From positions 1 to 51,345 of the forward strand of contig DWWE01000098.1 of the NCBI GenBank assembly GCA_019119835.1: a stretch of 51,345 nucleotides of DNA, read 5' to 3'. Positions 30,927 to 39,197 of this stretch are shown here, piece after piece (the first letter of the stretch is position 1; each line of letters begins with the position of its first letter). Origin of the DNA: Candidatus Gemmiger stercoravium (lineage in GTDB: Bacteria > Bacillota > Clostridia > Oscillospirales > Ruminococcaceae). The notes under the pieces were generated by a model. It ran no database searches, was not told the DNA's origin, and was given only the letters and a program-made list of their open reading frames with translations. Position numbers and translations under genes: made by a program.

Positions 30927-30940
30927 TGCAATTTTATACA
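30927..30940 (+). promoter_or_regulatory. ARG box 2 (ArgR operator)
   Basis: TGCAATTTTATACA, one mismatch from the same core. It lies in the leader, 52 bases centre-to-centre from box 1, close to five helical turns, a spacing that lets one ArgR hexamer hold both. Confidence 0.65.
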
Positions 30941-30961
30941 TGATTTGCAAAGGAGCCTGCC

Positions 30962-31963
30962 ATGGACTACCGCGCTTTGAAGGGCCGGGATTTTCTGACC
31001 CTGCTGGACTTCACCCCCGATGAGATCGCCGCGCTGCTGGCGCTGGCCGCCGAGCTGAAAGCAAAAAAGAAGGCCGGCGTGCCCCACGACGGGCTGCGGG
31101 GCAAAAACATCGCGCTGATCTTTGAAAAGACCTCCACCCGCACCCGCTGCAGCTTTGAGGTGGCGGCCCACGACCTGGGGATGGGGGTCACCTTCCTGGA
31201 CCCGGCCGCCAGCCAGATCGGCAAGAAGGAATCCATTGCCGACACCGCCCGGGTGCTGTCCCAGATGTTTGACGGCATCGAGTACCGGGGCTTCGGCCAG
31301 GCGGTGGTGCAGGAGCTGGCCGACTACGCCGCCGTGCCGGTGTGGAACGGCCTGACCAACGAGTACCACCCCACCCAGATCCTGGCCGATTTCCTGACCC
31401 TGCAGGAGCATTTCGGCCGGCTGAAGGGGCTGCGGCTGGCCTACCTGGGGGACGCCAGGTACAACATGGGCAATTCGCTGATGATCGGCTGCGCCAAGAT
31501 GGGGCTGCATTTCACGGCCTGCGCCCCCCGGGCCTACTGGCCGGACCCGGCCCTGGTCGAGACCTGCCGGGCGCTGGCCGGGGCCAGCGGCGGGTCGGTG
31601 ACCCTGTGCGAAGGCACCGACGGCGTGGCCGGCGCCGACGCGGTGTACACCGACGTGTGGGTGAGCATGGGCGAGCCCGAGCAGGTCTGGGCCGAGCGGG
31701 TGGCCGCCCTGGCCCCCTACCAGGTCAACGGCGCGGTGATGGCCAAGGCCGGGCCGGGGGCGGTCTTTCTCCACTGCCTGCCCGCCTACCACGACCACAA
31801 GACCGCCGTGGGCAAGGCGATGGGCGAAGCCTTCGGCCGGCAGGCCATGGAGGTCACCGACGAGGTCTTTGAAAGCCCGGCCTCGCTGGTTTTTGAGGAG
31901 GCCGGCAACCGGATGCACACCATCAAGGCCGTGATGGCCGCCACCCTGGGCTACCCGGGCTGA
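30962..31963 (+). CDS. argF: Ornithine carbamoyltransferase
   Basis: 333 residues. Makes citrulline from ornithine and carbamoyl phosphate. Carbamoyl-phosphate loop STRTR at 58-62, HPTQ at 136-139, ornithine loop DVWVSMGE near 231-238 and HCLP at 271-274 are intact, so it is OTCase and not aspartate transcarbamoylase. ATG at 30962 follows AAAGGAG. Single-gene unit with two ARG boxes, which points to the biosynthetic enzyme (ArgF) repressed by arginine rather than a catabolic arcB. Other arg genes are not in the window. Confidence 0.97.
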   Translation: MDYRALKGRDFLTLLDFTPDEIAALLALAAELKAKKKAGVPHDGLRGKNIALIFEKTSTRTRCSFEVAAHDLGMGVTFLDPAASQIGKKESIADTARVLSQMFDGIEYRGFGQAVVQELADYAAVPVWNGLTNEYHPTQILADFLTLQEHFGRLKGLRLAYLGDARYNMGNSLMIGCAKMGLHFTACAPRAYWPDPALVETCRALAGASGGSVTLCEGTDGVAGADAVYTDVWVSMGEPEQVWAERVAALAPYQVNGAVMAKAGPGAVFLHCLPAYHDHKTAVGKAMGEAFGRQAMEVTDEVFESPASLVFEEAGNRMHTIKAVMAATLGYPG

Positions 31964-32033
31964 GCCCCGCCCTGCGCCCCGGCGGTCCCCGGGCCGGCTC
32001 CGCAGCGGCAAAACCCGTTTTTCCCAAAAAAGC

Positions 32034-32076
32034 AAAGCCCGTTTCCCCGAGAAGCCAAGGGGAAACGGGCTTTTGT
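32034..32076. terminator. Bidirectional terminator between argF and jag
   Basis: AAGCCCGTTTCCCC pairs with GGGGAAACGGGCTT around a ten-base loop. Plus strand is followed by TTTTGT, minus strand by TTTGCTTTTTT, so it serves the two convergent genes. Confidence 0.9.
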
Positions 32077-32109
32077 CATGTTTTTGTCTGCGCTTCGACC
32101 GTCCGGGCC

Positions 32110-33213
32110 TTACAGCTCGATCTTGCCGAACATGGCGAAATCGTCCTCATCGTCATGGATGCGCTGGGTGCGGGCCGGGGCCTGGGGCCGGGCGTCGGGG
32201 TCCCGGGGGGCGTCGGCAAACTCCCGGCCCGGCACGCCGGAGGGGCGGGGGCCCTTGCCGTAGCCCCGGCGGTCGTCCCGGCGGCGGTCGCCCCGGCGGG
32301 GTCCGCGGCCCCGGCGGTCATCCCGGCGGCGGTCACCCCGGCGGGGTCCGCGGCGGCCGGCGCTCTCCCGGTCGGGCAGGTTGCTGGCGTCCGGATCGGT
32401 GGAATAGATCACCACCCGGCGGTCGTTGCCCTCGCCCTTGCTCTCGCTGCGCACCCCCTCGATGGCCGAGATCGCGGTGTGGATGATGTGCCGCTCGTAG
32501 GGGTTCATGGGTTCCATCTCATAGCAGCAGCCGGTGCGCTGCACCCGGGCCGCGATGCGGGCGGCCAGGGCCTGCAGGTCCTCCTCCCGCTTGCGGCGGT
32601 AGCCGCCCACGTCCAGCCCCAGCTTCACATAGGGGCCTTCCAGCCGGTTCACCACCAGGCTGGCCAGGTAGGACAGGCTCTCCATCGTCTCGCCCCGGCG
32701 GCCGATCAGCCCGCCCAGGTGCTCGCCCTCGATCCGCAGCACGGTGGCCTCGCCCTGCCGGGTGGCGCTGAAGGTGAAGTTCCGGGCGCCCAGCAGCGTA
32801 AAGATCGGGGTCAGGTACTCCACGGCGGCCTGCAGCTGGGGGTCGGCGGCGATGTCCAGCGCCACCGTCTCGCCGGCCGTTTCGGCTGCTTCGGCCGGCT
32901 CGGCCTCCCCGGTCGTTTCGGCTTCTTCGGCCGGGGCAGCGGCTTCGGCCGGGGCGGCGGCTTCGGCCGGGGTCTCGGGCCGGGCCGGGGCGGCCGGTTC
33001 CGCCGGGGCCGGGGCGGCGGGTTCGGCGGCCGGGGCTTCCGGTTCCTCCACCGTCACCCTGACCTTGGCGGGGATGGTCTTGAACAGGCGGCGGGTCGGG
33101 AACTCCAGCACTTCATAGCTGACGCCCAGATCGTCCCGGTCCACCCCCAGGGCGCGGCAGGCGGCCTCGACGGCCTCCTCCACGGTTTTGGCGGTCATTT
33201 CGATCTCACGCAT
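32110..33213 (-). CDS. jag: Jag/KhpB RNA-binding protein
   Basis: 367 residues. Jag N-domain at about 1-55 (MREIEMTAKTVEEAVEAACRALG), an Ala/Pro/Glu linker (57-115), a KH domain with GEHLGGLIGRRGETMESLSYL near 165-185, then R3H (about 206-270) with NPYERHIIHTAIS. A C-terminal basic Arg/Gly/Asp tail (about 285-325) contains a 15-residue tandem repeat and is not part of the usual protein. KhpB pairs with KhpA and affects cell division and RNA. ATG at 33213 with GGAGGA upstream; 38 bases after yidC. Confidence 0.93.
   Translation of the reverse strand: MREIEMTAKTVEEAVEAACRALGVDRDDLGVSYEVLEFPTRRLFKTIPAKVRVTVEEPEAPAAEPAAPAPAEPAAPARPETPAEAAAPAEAAAPAEEAETTGEAEPAEAAETAGETVALDIAADPQLQAAVEYLTPIFTLLGARNFTFSATRQGEATVLRIEGEHLGGLIGRRGETMESLSYLASLVVNRLEGPYVKLGLDVGGYRRKREEDLQALAARIAARVQRTGCCYEMEPMNPYERHIIHTAISAIEGVRSESKGEGNDRRVVIYSTDPDASNLPDRESAGRRGPRRGDRRRDDRRGRGPRRGDRRRDDRRGYGKGPRPSGVPGREFADAPRDPDARPQAPARTQRIHDDEDDFAMFGKIEL
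32271..32353 (-). repeat. 45-base tandem repeat in the jag tail
   Basis: Two copies offset by exactly 45 bases, differing at a few positions. They encode GPRRGDRRRDDRRGR twice in a row. Confidence 0.85.
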
Positions 33214-33251
33214 GGTTGACTTCCTCCCTTATCCCCCGCATCGGGGGTTTG

Positions 33252-34310
33252 TCATGCTTGCTTTTTGCGGCGGGGGCGGCGGCCCGTTTCCCGGGCTTCC
33301 CGTTCCTCGTCGGTCAGGCGGGTGCTGCGCTCGCCGGCATACTTGGCGGCGTCCAGTTCCCGGGCGCGGGCCAGGCGCATCTTGTCCAGCTCCCGCTGGT
33401 TGACCTGCTTGTCCACCACCTGGCCGTCCTCTTCCACCTGGATGGTCTTGACGGCCTTCTTGGCCGCCTTTTTGGCCGCCAGCTCGGCCGCATACTCGGC
33501 CTTGAACTTTTCGGGGGAGTAGATCTTGTAGGTGATGAAGCTCTGGCCGATCTGGCAGAGGTTGGAGGCGGTGTAGTACAGGCAGAAGCCCACCGGCGCG
33601 GTGAAGCAGAACCAGACGAACATCAGGTTCGTGACCCACATCATCCACTTCATGCTGCCCTGCATCTGGGTATCCATGCCGGACAGTTTCTGGATGGCGA
33701 ACATCGAGATGAACATGGTCACGGCGGCCAGGATCGGGAAGAGGACCAGCGGGTCCAGCTGGAAGCCGGAGGCGCTCATCATGTTCATGCCGAGGAAGCT
33801 GGCGTTGAACCCCTGGATGGAGGCGATCTGCTCGGCGGTCAGGGCGGTGCAGGTGGCGCCGTTCTGGATCATGTTGACCAGCGAGCTCTGCATCAGCGAG
33901 CCGTTGGCGATGCCCAGCTCGGTGCAGGCGGCCTGGATGGCGTCCACCGGGATGCCCAGGATGTACTGGGCCGGGCGGTAGACCACCTCGATGATGCCGA
34001 ACAGCACCAGCAGGTTCAGCAGCATCGGCAGGCAGCCGGACATGGGGTTGTACCCGTATTCCTGCTGCAGCTTCATCAGCTCTTCGCTCTGCTTGTCCTT
34101 GTTGTTCTTATACTTTTCCTGGATGCGCTGCATCTCCGGCTGGAAGACCGACATCTTGGCGGTGGACTTCTGCTGCTTGATGGCCAGCGGCAGCAGCAGC
34201 ACGCGCACCAGCACGGTAAAGACGATCATGGTGACCGCATAGTTGGGGATCAGCTGATAGAGCAGCGCCATCAGCGGGCCCAGGATGAACGCAAGAAAAC
34301 CCATAGTCAT
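33252..34310 (-). CDS. yidC: YidC/Oxa1 membrane protein insertase
   Basis: 352 residues, of the short Gram-positive type (MisCA/SpoIIIJ). Five hydrophobic stretches. Motifs: YAVTMIVFTVLVRVLLLPLAIKQQ, where the arginine (about 36) is the conserved hydrophilic-groove arginine; MQRIQEKYKNNKDKQSEELMKLQQEYGYNPMSGCLPMLLNL; and a C-terminal basic tail. No lipobox is seen at the N-terminus, unlike B. subtilis YidC proteins. Two in-frame ATGs (34310 and 34304) have no good ribosome site, so the start is uncertain by two codons. It inserts membrane proteins with and without Sec. Confidence 0.95.
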   Translation of the reverse strand: MTMGFLAFILGPLMALLYQLIPNYAVTMIVFTVLVRVLLLPLAIKQQKSTAKMSVFQPEMQRIQEKYKNNKDKQSEELMKLQQEYGYNPMSGCLPMLLNLLVLFGIIEVVYRPAQYILGIPVDAIQAACTELGIANGSLMQSSLVNMIQNGATCTALTAEQIASIQGFNASFLGMNMMSASGFQLDPLVLFPILAAVTMFISMFAIQKLSGMDTQMQGSMKWMMWVTNLMFVWFCFTAPVGFCLYYTASNLCQIGQSFITYKIYSPEKFKAEYAAELAAKKAAKKAVKTIQVEEDGQVVDKQVNQRELDKMRLARARELDAAKYAGERSTRLTDEEREARETGRRPRRKKQA

Positions 34311-34403
34311 TCCATTCCGCCCCGGCTGCGCCCGGAGCTTTGTATTTTATGCGAAGGTCTTTGCCGCGCAGCGCAAAGACATGGGGAGCGAAGTCAGGCC
34401 GGG

Positions 34404-34664
34404 CTATTTTTCCCGGCTCAGGCGGCGGTCGGGGCTTTTCCAGCGGCCCTTGGGGGGCACCGGGTCAAAGCCGAACCGCCCCAGCGGGTTGCACCGCAGG
34501 ATCCGCCAGGCCGCCAGCAGCCCGCCTTTGACCAGGCCGTGGGTCTCGATGGCCTCGACGGCATACTGGCTGCAGGTGGGCAAAAACCGGCAGTGGTGCC
34601 CCAGGTGCGGGCTGATCCGCCGCTGATACAGGCGGATCAGCCGGATCACCCCGGCGCGGATCAC
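34404..34664 (-). CDS. yidD: Membrane protein insertion efficiency factor YidD
   Basis: 86 residues. [61 protein letters not shown] is the full DUF37 pattern: the cysteines of CRFLPTCS and RCNP are present. GTG start at 34664 overlaps the rnpA stop (GTGA). It assists YidC, which follows. Confidence 0.95.
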   Translation of the reverse strand: MIRAGVIRLIRLYQRRISPHLGHHCRFLPTCSQYAVEAIETHGLVKGGLLAAWRILRCNPLGRFGFDPVPPKGRWKSPDRRLSREK

Positions 34665-35038
34665 GGTTTGCCGGCGCCGGCCGGCGGCGCCGGTTCGGCG
34701 GGGGTGCGCACCGGCAGCCCGGCCTTTTTCATCAGCCGGGCCAGGGTGCCGGCCAGCTGGGTGCTTTTCAGCCCCGGGGTGCGGGCGCGCGCTACCAAGA
34801 TTATATCATATCCGCCGCAATTTGGCGAGAGGTTCTGGGCCAAAGCCGCCCGCATCACCCGCCGCGCCCGGTTGCGCTGCACCGCGCCGCCCACCTTTTT
34901 GGTGGCGGTCAGCCCCACCCGGGGCCGGCCCAGCCGGTTGCGGGCCACATACAGCACCAGGTGGGGGTGTACATAGCTTTTGCCCCGGGCATAAATGCGG
35001 ACAAAATCCCGGTTTTTGTTCAGTACGCGATATTTCAT
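34661..35038 (-). CDS. rnpA: Ribonuclease P protein component
   Basis: 125 residues. Binds the 5-prime leader of pre-tRNA with the RNase P RNA. Typical RnpA features: [57 protein letters not shown], the RNR-x-x-R motif near 59-68. The C-terminal tail is Pro/Ala-rich and about 10 residues longer than usual. ATG at 35038 has only a weak GAGAG upstream; the GTG 12 bases earlier has no better site. Confidence 0.95.
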   Translation of the reverse strand: MKYRVLNKNRDFVRIYARGKSYVHPHLVLYVARNRLGRPRVGLTATKKVGGAVQRNRARRVMRAALAQNLSPNCGGYDIILVARARTPGLKSTQLAGTLARLMKKAGLPVRTPAEPAPPAGAGKP

Positions 35039-35088
35039 GGCGGCTCTCACAGTAACATGTCCCGGCAGGCCGGGGCGGCCCGCCTACC

Positions 35089-35125
35089 AAAAAAGGCCAC
35101 TGAAATTTTCCATTTCAGCGGCCTT
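35089..35125 (-). terminator. Terminator-like hairpin between rpmH and rnpA
   Basis: GGCCGCTGAAAT pairs (one G-T) with ATTTCAGTGGCC around a GGAAA loop, followed by TTTTTT on the minus strand. It lies 30 bases after the rpmH stop and before rnpA, so readthrough must supply rnpA. This would hold RnpA far below L34, as in other bacteria with an attenuator there. Confidence 0.9.
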
Positions 35126-35155
35126 CGTGCTATCGTTTTGCAATCGCCCTTTCGA

Positions 35156-35290
35156 TCAGACGGTCAGGCTCTTGCGGCCCTTGGCGCGGCGGCGGGCAAT
35201 GACCTTGCGGCCGTTCTTGCTGGCCATACGCTTCAAAAAGCCATGGACGCGGCTGCGCTGACGCTTTTTGGGCTGGAAAGTCTGCTTCAT
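35156..35290 (-). CDS. rpmH: 50S ribosomal protein L34
   Basis: 44 residues, [21 protein letters not shown]..., matching L34 throughout. ATG at 35290 with AAGGAGG nine bases upstream. Preceded by a near-perfect promoter at 35392-35421 and followed by a terminator-like hairpin. Conserved order rpmH, rnpA, yidD, yidC, jag. Confidence 0.98.
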   Translation of the reverse strand: MKQTFQPKKRQRSRVHGFLKRMASKNGRKVIARRRAKGRKSLTV

Positions 35291-35391
35291 CTCGCTTTTC
35301 CTCCTTCTGTTGCGGTTCTCCCCTGAGCGGGATTGTCCTGGAAATTTGCTTCCGGCAATGCCCGTGCATGGGGGCAGCCTTGCAGACATCT

Positions 35392-35421
35392 ATTATACGC
35401 GATAAAAGCACGTCTTGTCAA
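35392..35421 (-). promoter_or_regulatory. rpmH promoter
   Basis: TTGACA-N18-TATAAT on the minus strand, both boxes perfect, 102 bases before rpmH. The strongest promoter by sequence in the window. Confidence 0.92.
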
Positions 35422-35487
35422 TACCTTGCCCCGGACAAAATTTCATTCCGGCGGGGAACTTCCGCCCGCGTCCGCCCCGGCCCCGGC

Positions 35488-36426
35488 TCACTGGGCGGCC
35501 AGCAGCGCCGCGCCGATCACCCCGGCCCGGTAGCCCAGCGTGCAGCTGACCAGCCGGGTCTTTTTGTCCGCATAGGCCGCGCCGAACACCATCGGCTCCA
35601 CCTGGGCCCGCAGCGGCGCCAGCAGCGCCTCGCCCTGGTTGGCCACCCCGCCGGACAGGCCCACCACCTCCGGGTAGAAGATGTTGATGAGGTTGGCGAT
35701 GCCCACCGCCAGCCAGTGGATGTAGGCTTCCACCACCTCCCGGGCCACGGGGTCGCCGGCGTCCCGGGCGTCAAACACCGTGCGGCCTTCCACCGTGTCC
35801 GGGTCGGCCAGCTTCCACAGCCCGCTTTCGGGGTGGGCCTGCATGGCTTCGCGGGTCATGCGGATCAGCGCGGTGGCGCTGGCGTAGGCTTCCAGGTCGC
35901 CCCGCCGCCCGCAGGTGCACAGCGGGGCGTCCGGGGTGTCGCAGATCACCATGTGCCCCGGTTCCGACGCCGCGCCGGTGTAGCCGGTCAGCAGCCGGCC
36001 GCCCAGCACCACGCCGCCGCCCACGCCGGTGCCCAGCGTCAGGATCACGGCGCTGTCGGTGCCCTTGGCGCAGCCGACCAGCGCCTCGCCCAGCGCGGCG
36101 GCGTTGGCGTCGTTGGCCAGCCGCACCGGCAGCCCGGTGGCGGCCTGCAGGTAATCGCCCATGGCAAAATCGGCCCAGGCCAGGTTGTTGGAATACAGCA
36201 CCCGCCCGGTGCGGTCGTCCACCGTGCCGGGGCAGCCCACGCCGATGCCGCCCACCGTCCGGCCGGCGGTCAGTTCCCGGCAGAGCGCCGCGATGTCATC
36301 GCAGACCGCCTCGGCCGGGCGGGGCAGGTTGGTGGGGCGGCTGGCTTCCTGCAGGATCTGCCCCTGCTCGTCCACCAGGGCGGCCTTGATGTTGGTGCCG
36401 CCCAGGTCCACGCCCAGATAATACAT
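35488..36426 (-). CDS. ROK-family sugar kinase
   Basis: 312 residues. ATP-dependent kinase of a hexose such as glucose, mannose or N-acetylglucosamine. N-terminal ATP loop YYLGVDLGGTNIKAALVDEQG, GTGVGGGVVLGGRLLTG near 165, and GHMVICDTPDAPLCTCGRRGDLEAY. The family zinc motif is CxCGxxGCxE; here the third cysteine is aspartate (GAC codon, read from the bases). ATG at 36426 was chosen over 36432, since GGAGG is seven bases before it. It ends the glycan-foraging locus and probably phosphorylates the released sugar. Substrate not defined. Confidence 0.88.
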   Translation of the reverse strand: MYYLGVDLGGTNIKAALVDEQGQILQEASRPTNLPRPAEAVCDDIAALCRELTAGRTVGGIGVGCPGTVDDRTGRVLYSNNLAWADFAMGDYLQAATGLPVRLANDANAAALGEALVGCAKGTDSAVILTLGTGVGGGVVLGGRLLTGYTGAASEPGHMVICDTPDAPLCTCGRRGDLEAYASATALIRMTREAMQAHPESGLWKLADPDTVEGRTVFDARDAGDPVAREVVEAYIHWLAVGIANLINIFYPEVVGLSGGVANQGEALLAPLRAQVEPMVFGAAYADKKTRLVSCTLGYRAGVIGAALLAAQ

Positions 36427-36525
36427 GGTCATTCCTCCCTCCGCCCGCGTCGGTGCGGGCGGCGTTATTCCGCCCTTCGCCGCCCGGGCCGGCCGGCCCG
36501 GGGGACAAAGGGTCTTTTGTCTTGT

Positions 36526-36531
36526 ATTATA
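36526..36531 (-). promoter_or_regulatory. -10 box before the ROK kinase
   Basis: Perfect TATAAT on the minus strand 100 bases before the ATG at 36426, in the gap after the GH3 stop. No clear -35 (TGGCGC at 17 bases, inside the GH3 gene). The kinase may thus have its own weak promoter in addition to readthrough. Confidence 0.45.
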
Positions 36532-36540
36532 CCGCTTTTT

Positions 36541-39147
36541 TCAGCCCTGCGCCACCGTCAGCGGGGCGGTGAGCAAAATATTTTCGGCGTTGTCCCCCAG
36601 CTGGATCTCGAACCGGCCGGGTTCCACCCGCCAGACATAGTCCGCCCCCAGGGTGCGCAGCTGCCGGGGGCCCACCTCAAAGCGGACCGTGCGGCTCTCG
36701 CCGGGCTGCAGTTCCACCCGGGCAAAGCCGCCCAGCTGCCGCCGGGGCTTGACCACCGACGCAAAGGCGTCGTGGATGTAGAGCTGCGGCACCGCGGTGC
36801 CGGGGCGGGCGCCGGTGTTTTCCACCCGCAGGGTGACGGTGATCGTGTCGTCCGGCCCGATCACCGAGGCGGACAGCTTCAGCTCGCTGTAGGCGAAGGT
36901 GGTGTAGCCCAGCCCGTAGCCGAAGGGCCACAGCGGCTGCCAGTCCATCTCCACATACTTTTTGCCGCCGCCGGGGCGCCGGGTGTAGTGGCAGGGCACC
37001 TGGCCCACATGCCGCGGGAAGGTGATGGGCAGCCGGCCGGAGGGCTCGTTGAGCCCGAAGAGGGTCTCGGCCACGGCGGCGCCGCCCTGCTCGCCGGGGA
37101 ACCAGGCTTCCAGGATGGCGGGCAGGTGCTCGTTCTCCCAGTTGGCGGACACCGGCCGGCCGCTTTGCAGCACCAGCACCACCGGGGTGCCGGTGGCGTA
37201 GACCGCCCGGGCCAGTTCCAGCTGGCGGCCGGGCAGGTCCAGGCTGACCCGGTCGAAGTTTTCGCCGCTGGTCTCCTCGTTGTCTCCCAGGCAGAGGATG
37301 GCCACATCGCTGCGGGCGGCCAGCGCGGCCGCGGCCTCGATGTCCTCGCCCCCTTCGCTGTAGCCGAAGATGACCCGGGCGCCCCGCCCGTCGTTGACAA
37401 ACTCGATGCGCACGGCGTAGCGGCGCCCGCCTTCAAAGTGGAAGGGCACCGCCCGGTCGGCGCTCTTGCCGGGGCCCCAGCCGTCGATGAGCAGCTCCCC
37501 GTCGATGTACAGCCGCATGCTGTCCTGGGTGGACAGGCCCAGGTAGCCGTCAAAGCTGCGGGGCATCACCATCGTGCCGGTCCACACCGCGCTGAAGCAG
37601 TTGGCGTTGAGGTTGGAGTCGGGCATCGCAAAGATCCAGTTGAAGTTGATGGCCCGGTCGCTGCGGGTCAGCACCGGCTCGCCCTCGGGGGTCGGGCCGT
37701 TGTAGTAGCGGCCGGTCAGGCCCATGTTGCCCTCCTCGTCCTCCAGCATCGACTGGTGCAGCGGGCGCAGTTCCTGGCCCAGGAAGTGGCAGCCCTGGGC
37801 GTACTCCACCCGGGTCTCGGGGCTCACCACCGCCCGGATGCCCTCCAGGATGGACACCGCGCCTTCCCGGCCGCGGGTCTCGGTGTAGTCGCCCAGCATG
37901 GCCTGGGCCGCGCCGGGGCCGATGACCGCCACCCGCCGGGTGTGGGGGTCCAGCGGCAGCAGCCCGTCGTTTTTCAGCAGCACGATGGATTCCCGGGCGA
38001 TCTGCCGGGCCAGGGCCAGGTGGTCGGGGCAGCGCAGCAGCCGGAGGGCGCGGGTCTCGTCGGTGTAGGGGGTTTCGAACAGCCCCAGCAGGAACTTGAC
38101 CCGCAGCACCCGGCGGCAGGCTTCGTCCAGCACCGACAGGTCCATCTCGCCGGAGGACACCAGCCTGGCGATGCTCTCCTGCCAGACTTCGTGGGGGAAG
38201 TCGTTGAGCTCCATGTCCACGCCGGCGCTCAGCCCCAGCCGCACGGCCTCCCGGGGGGTCTCGGCGATGAAGTGCCAGTCATACAGGCGGGAGACGGCGG
38301 TCATGTCGGCCCGCACGAAGCCCCGCATCCCGAACTGACCCCGCAGCACGTCGGTGAGCAGTTCGTGGTCCATCGAGACCGGCACCCCGTCGATGGCGTT
38401 GTAGCTGCACATGGCGTTGCAGGCGCCGCCCTCCCTGAATGCCTGCTCAAACACCGGCAGGCAGTCGCTGAACACCTCGTGGCGGCCCATGGCGGTGGGG
38501 GCGCAGTTCAGCCCGGCCACCGGCATCCCGTAGCCCACATAGTGCTTGGGCTCGGCGGCCACCGCATCGGGGGCGCGCAGGTCGTCCCCCTGCATCCCCT
38601 TCACCGTTTCCCGGGCAAACTCGCCGCACAGGTAGGTGTCCTCGCCGTAGCTTTCCTCCCCCCGGCCGTAGCGGGGGTCCCGGATCAGGTCCATCACCGG
38701 GCTGTAGGTCTCGTGGATGCCGCAGGCCCTGGCCTCGGCGGCGATGGCATGGCCCATCGCCCGGCCCAGCGCCGGGTCAAAGCTGGCCGCCAGCCCGATC
38801 TGCTGGGGGAAGCTGGTGGCCCCGGCGTTGTACAGCCCGTGCAGGGCCTCCTCGCTGAACAGAAACGGGATGCCCAGGCGGGTCTTTTCCACCGCCCAGC
38901 GCTGGATGGCGTTGGCCTGGGCGGGGCTGACGCTGCGCAGCTGCATGCAGCCGGCGCTGTGGCCGTGGAGCATCGCGGCCATCTTGTCCAGGTCCATGCT
39001 TTCCACCCGGCCGTCCTTGTCGGTGGTGGAAAAGTCGGTGGCCGCATACAGGTCGGTCTGCAGGATCTTTTCTTCGGTGGTCATGCGGGCCAGCAGGTCT
39101 TCCACCCGCTCGTCCAGCGGCCGGTCTTTGTCTTGATAGGGATACAT
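36541..39147 (-). CDS. GH3 beta-glucosidase/beta-xylosidase-type enzyme with PA14 insert
   Basis: 868 residues. GH3 N-domain with LFSEEALHGLYNAGATSFPQQIGLAASFD, KHYVGYG (K201-H202) and the nucleophile in GFVRADMTAV (D281). The C-domain (about 380-710) holds ESIVLLKNDGLLPL and GDNEETSGENFDR, with the predicted acid/base glutamate; it is interrupted by a PA14 domain (about 440-580, NGPTPEGEPVLTR...VWTGTMVMPRSFDGYLGLSTQDSMRLYIDGELLIDGW). A Fn3-like domain ends it. The specific substrate is not readable, since the family includes glucosidases, xylosidases and hexosaminidases. ATG at 39147; cytoplasmic, as no signal peptide. Confidence 0.9.
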   Translation of the reverse strand: MYPYQDKDRPLDERVEDLLARMTTEEKILQTDLYAATDFSTTDKDGRVESMDLDKMAAMLHGHSAGCMQLRSVSPAQANAIQRWAVEKTRLGIPFLFSEEALHGLYNAGATSFPQQIGLAASFDPALGRAMGHAIAAEARACGIHETYSPVMDLIRDPRYGRGEESYGEDTYLCGEFARETVKGMQGDDLRAPDAVAAEPKHYVGYGMPVAGLNCAPTAMGRHEVFSDCLPVFEQAFREGGACNAMCSYNAIDGVPVSMDHELLTDVLRGQFGMRGFVRADMTAVSRLYDWHFIAETPREAVRLGLSAGVDMELNDFPHEVWQESIARLVSSGEMDLSVLDEACRRVLRVKFLLGLFETPYTDETRALRLLRCPDHLALARQIARESIVLLKNDGLLPLDPHTRRVAVIGPGAAQAMLGDYTETRGREGAVSILEGIRAVVSPETRVEYAQGCHFLGQELRPLHQSMLEDEEGNMGLTGRYYNGPTPEGEPVLTRSDRAINFNWIFAMPDSNLNANCFSAVWTGTMVMPRSFDGYLGLSTQDSMRLYIDGELLIDGWGPGKSADRAVPFHFEGGRRYAVRIEFVNDGRGARVIFGYSEGGEDIEAAAALAARSDVAILCLGDNEETSGENFDRVSLDLPGRQLELARAVYATGTPVVLVLQSGRPVSANWENEHLPAILEAWFPGEQGGAAVAETLFGLNEPSGRLPITFPRHVGQVPCHYTRRPGGGKKYVEMDWQPLWPFGYGLGYTTFAYSELKLSASVIGPDDTITVTLRVENTGARPGTAVPQLYIHDAFASVVKPRRQLGGFARVELQPGESRTVRFEVGPRQLRTLGADYVWRVEPGRFEIQLGDNAENILLTAPLTVAQG

Positions 39148-39197
39148 AGCGCGATCCTTCCTTTGGTGAGATTGACGGTGTGGAAACACCCGGCCGC

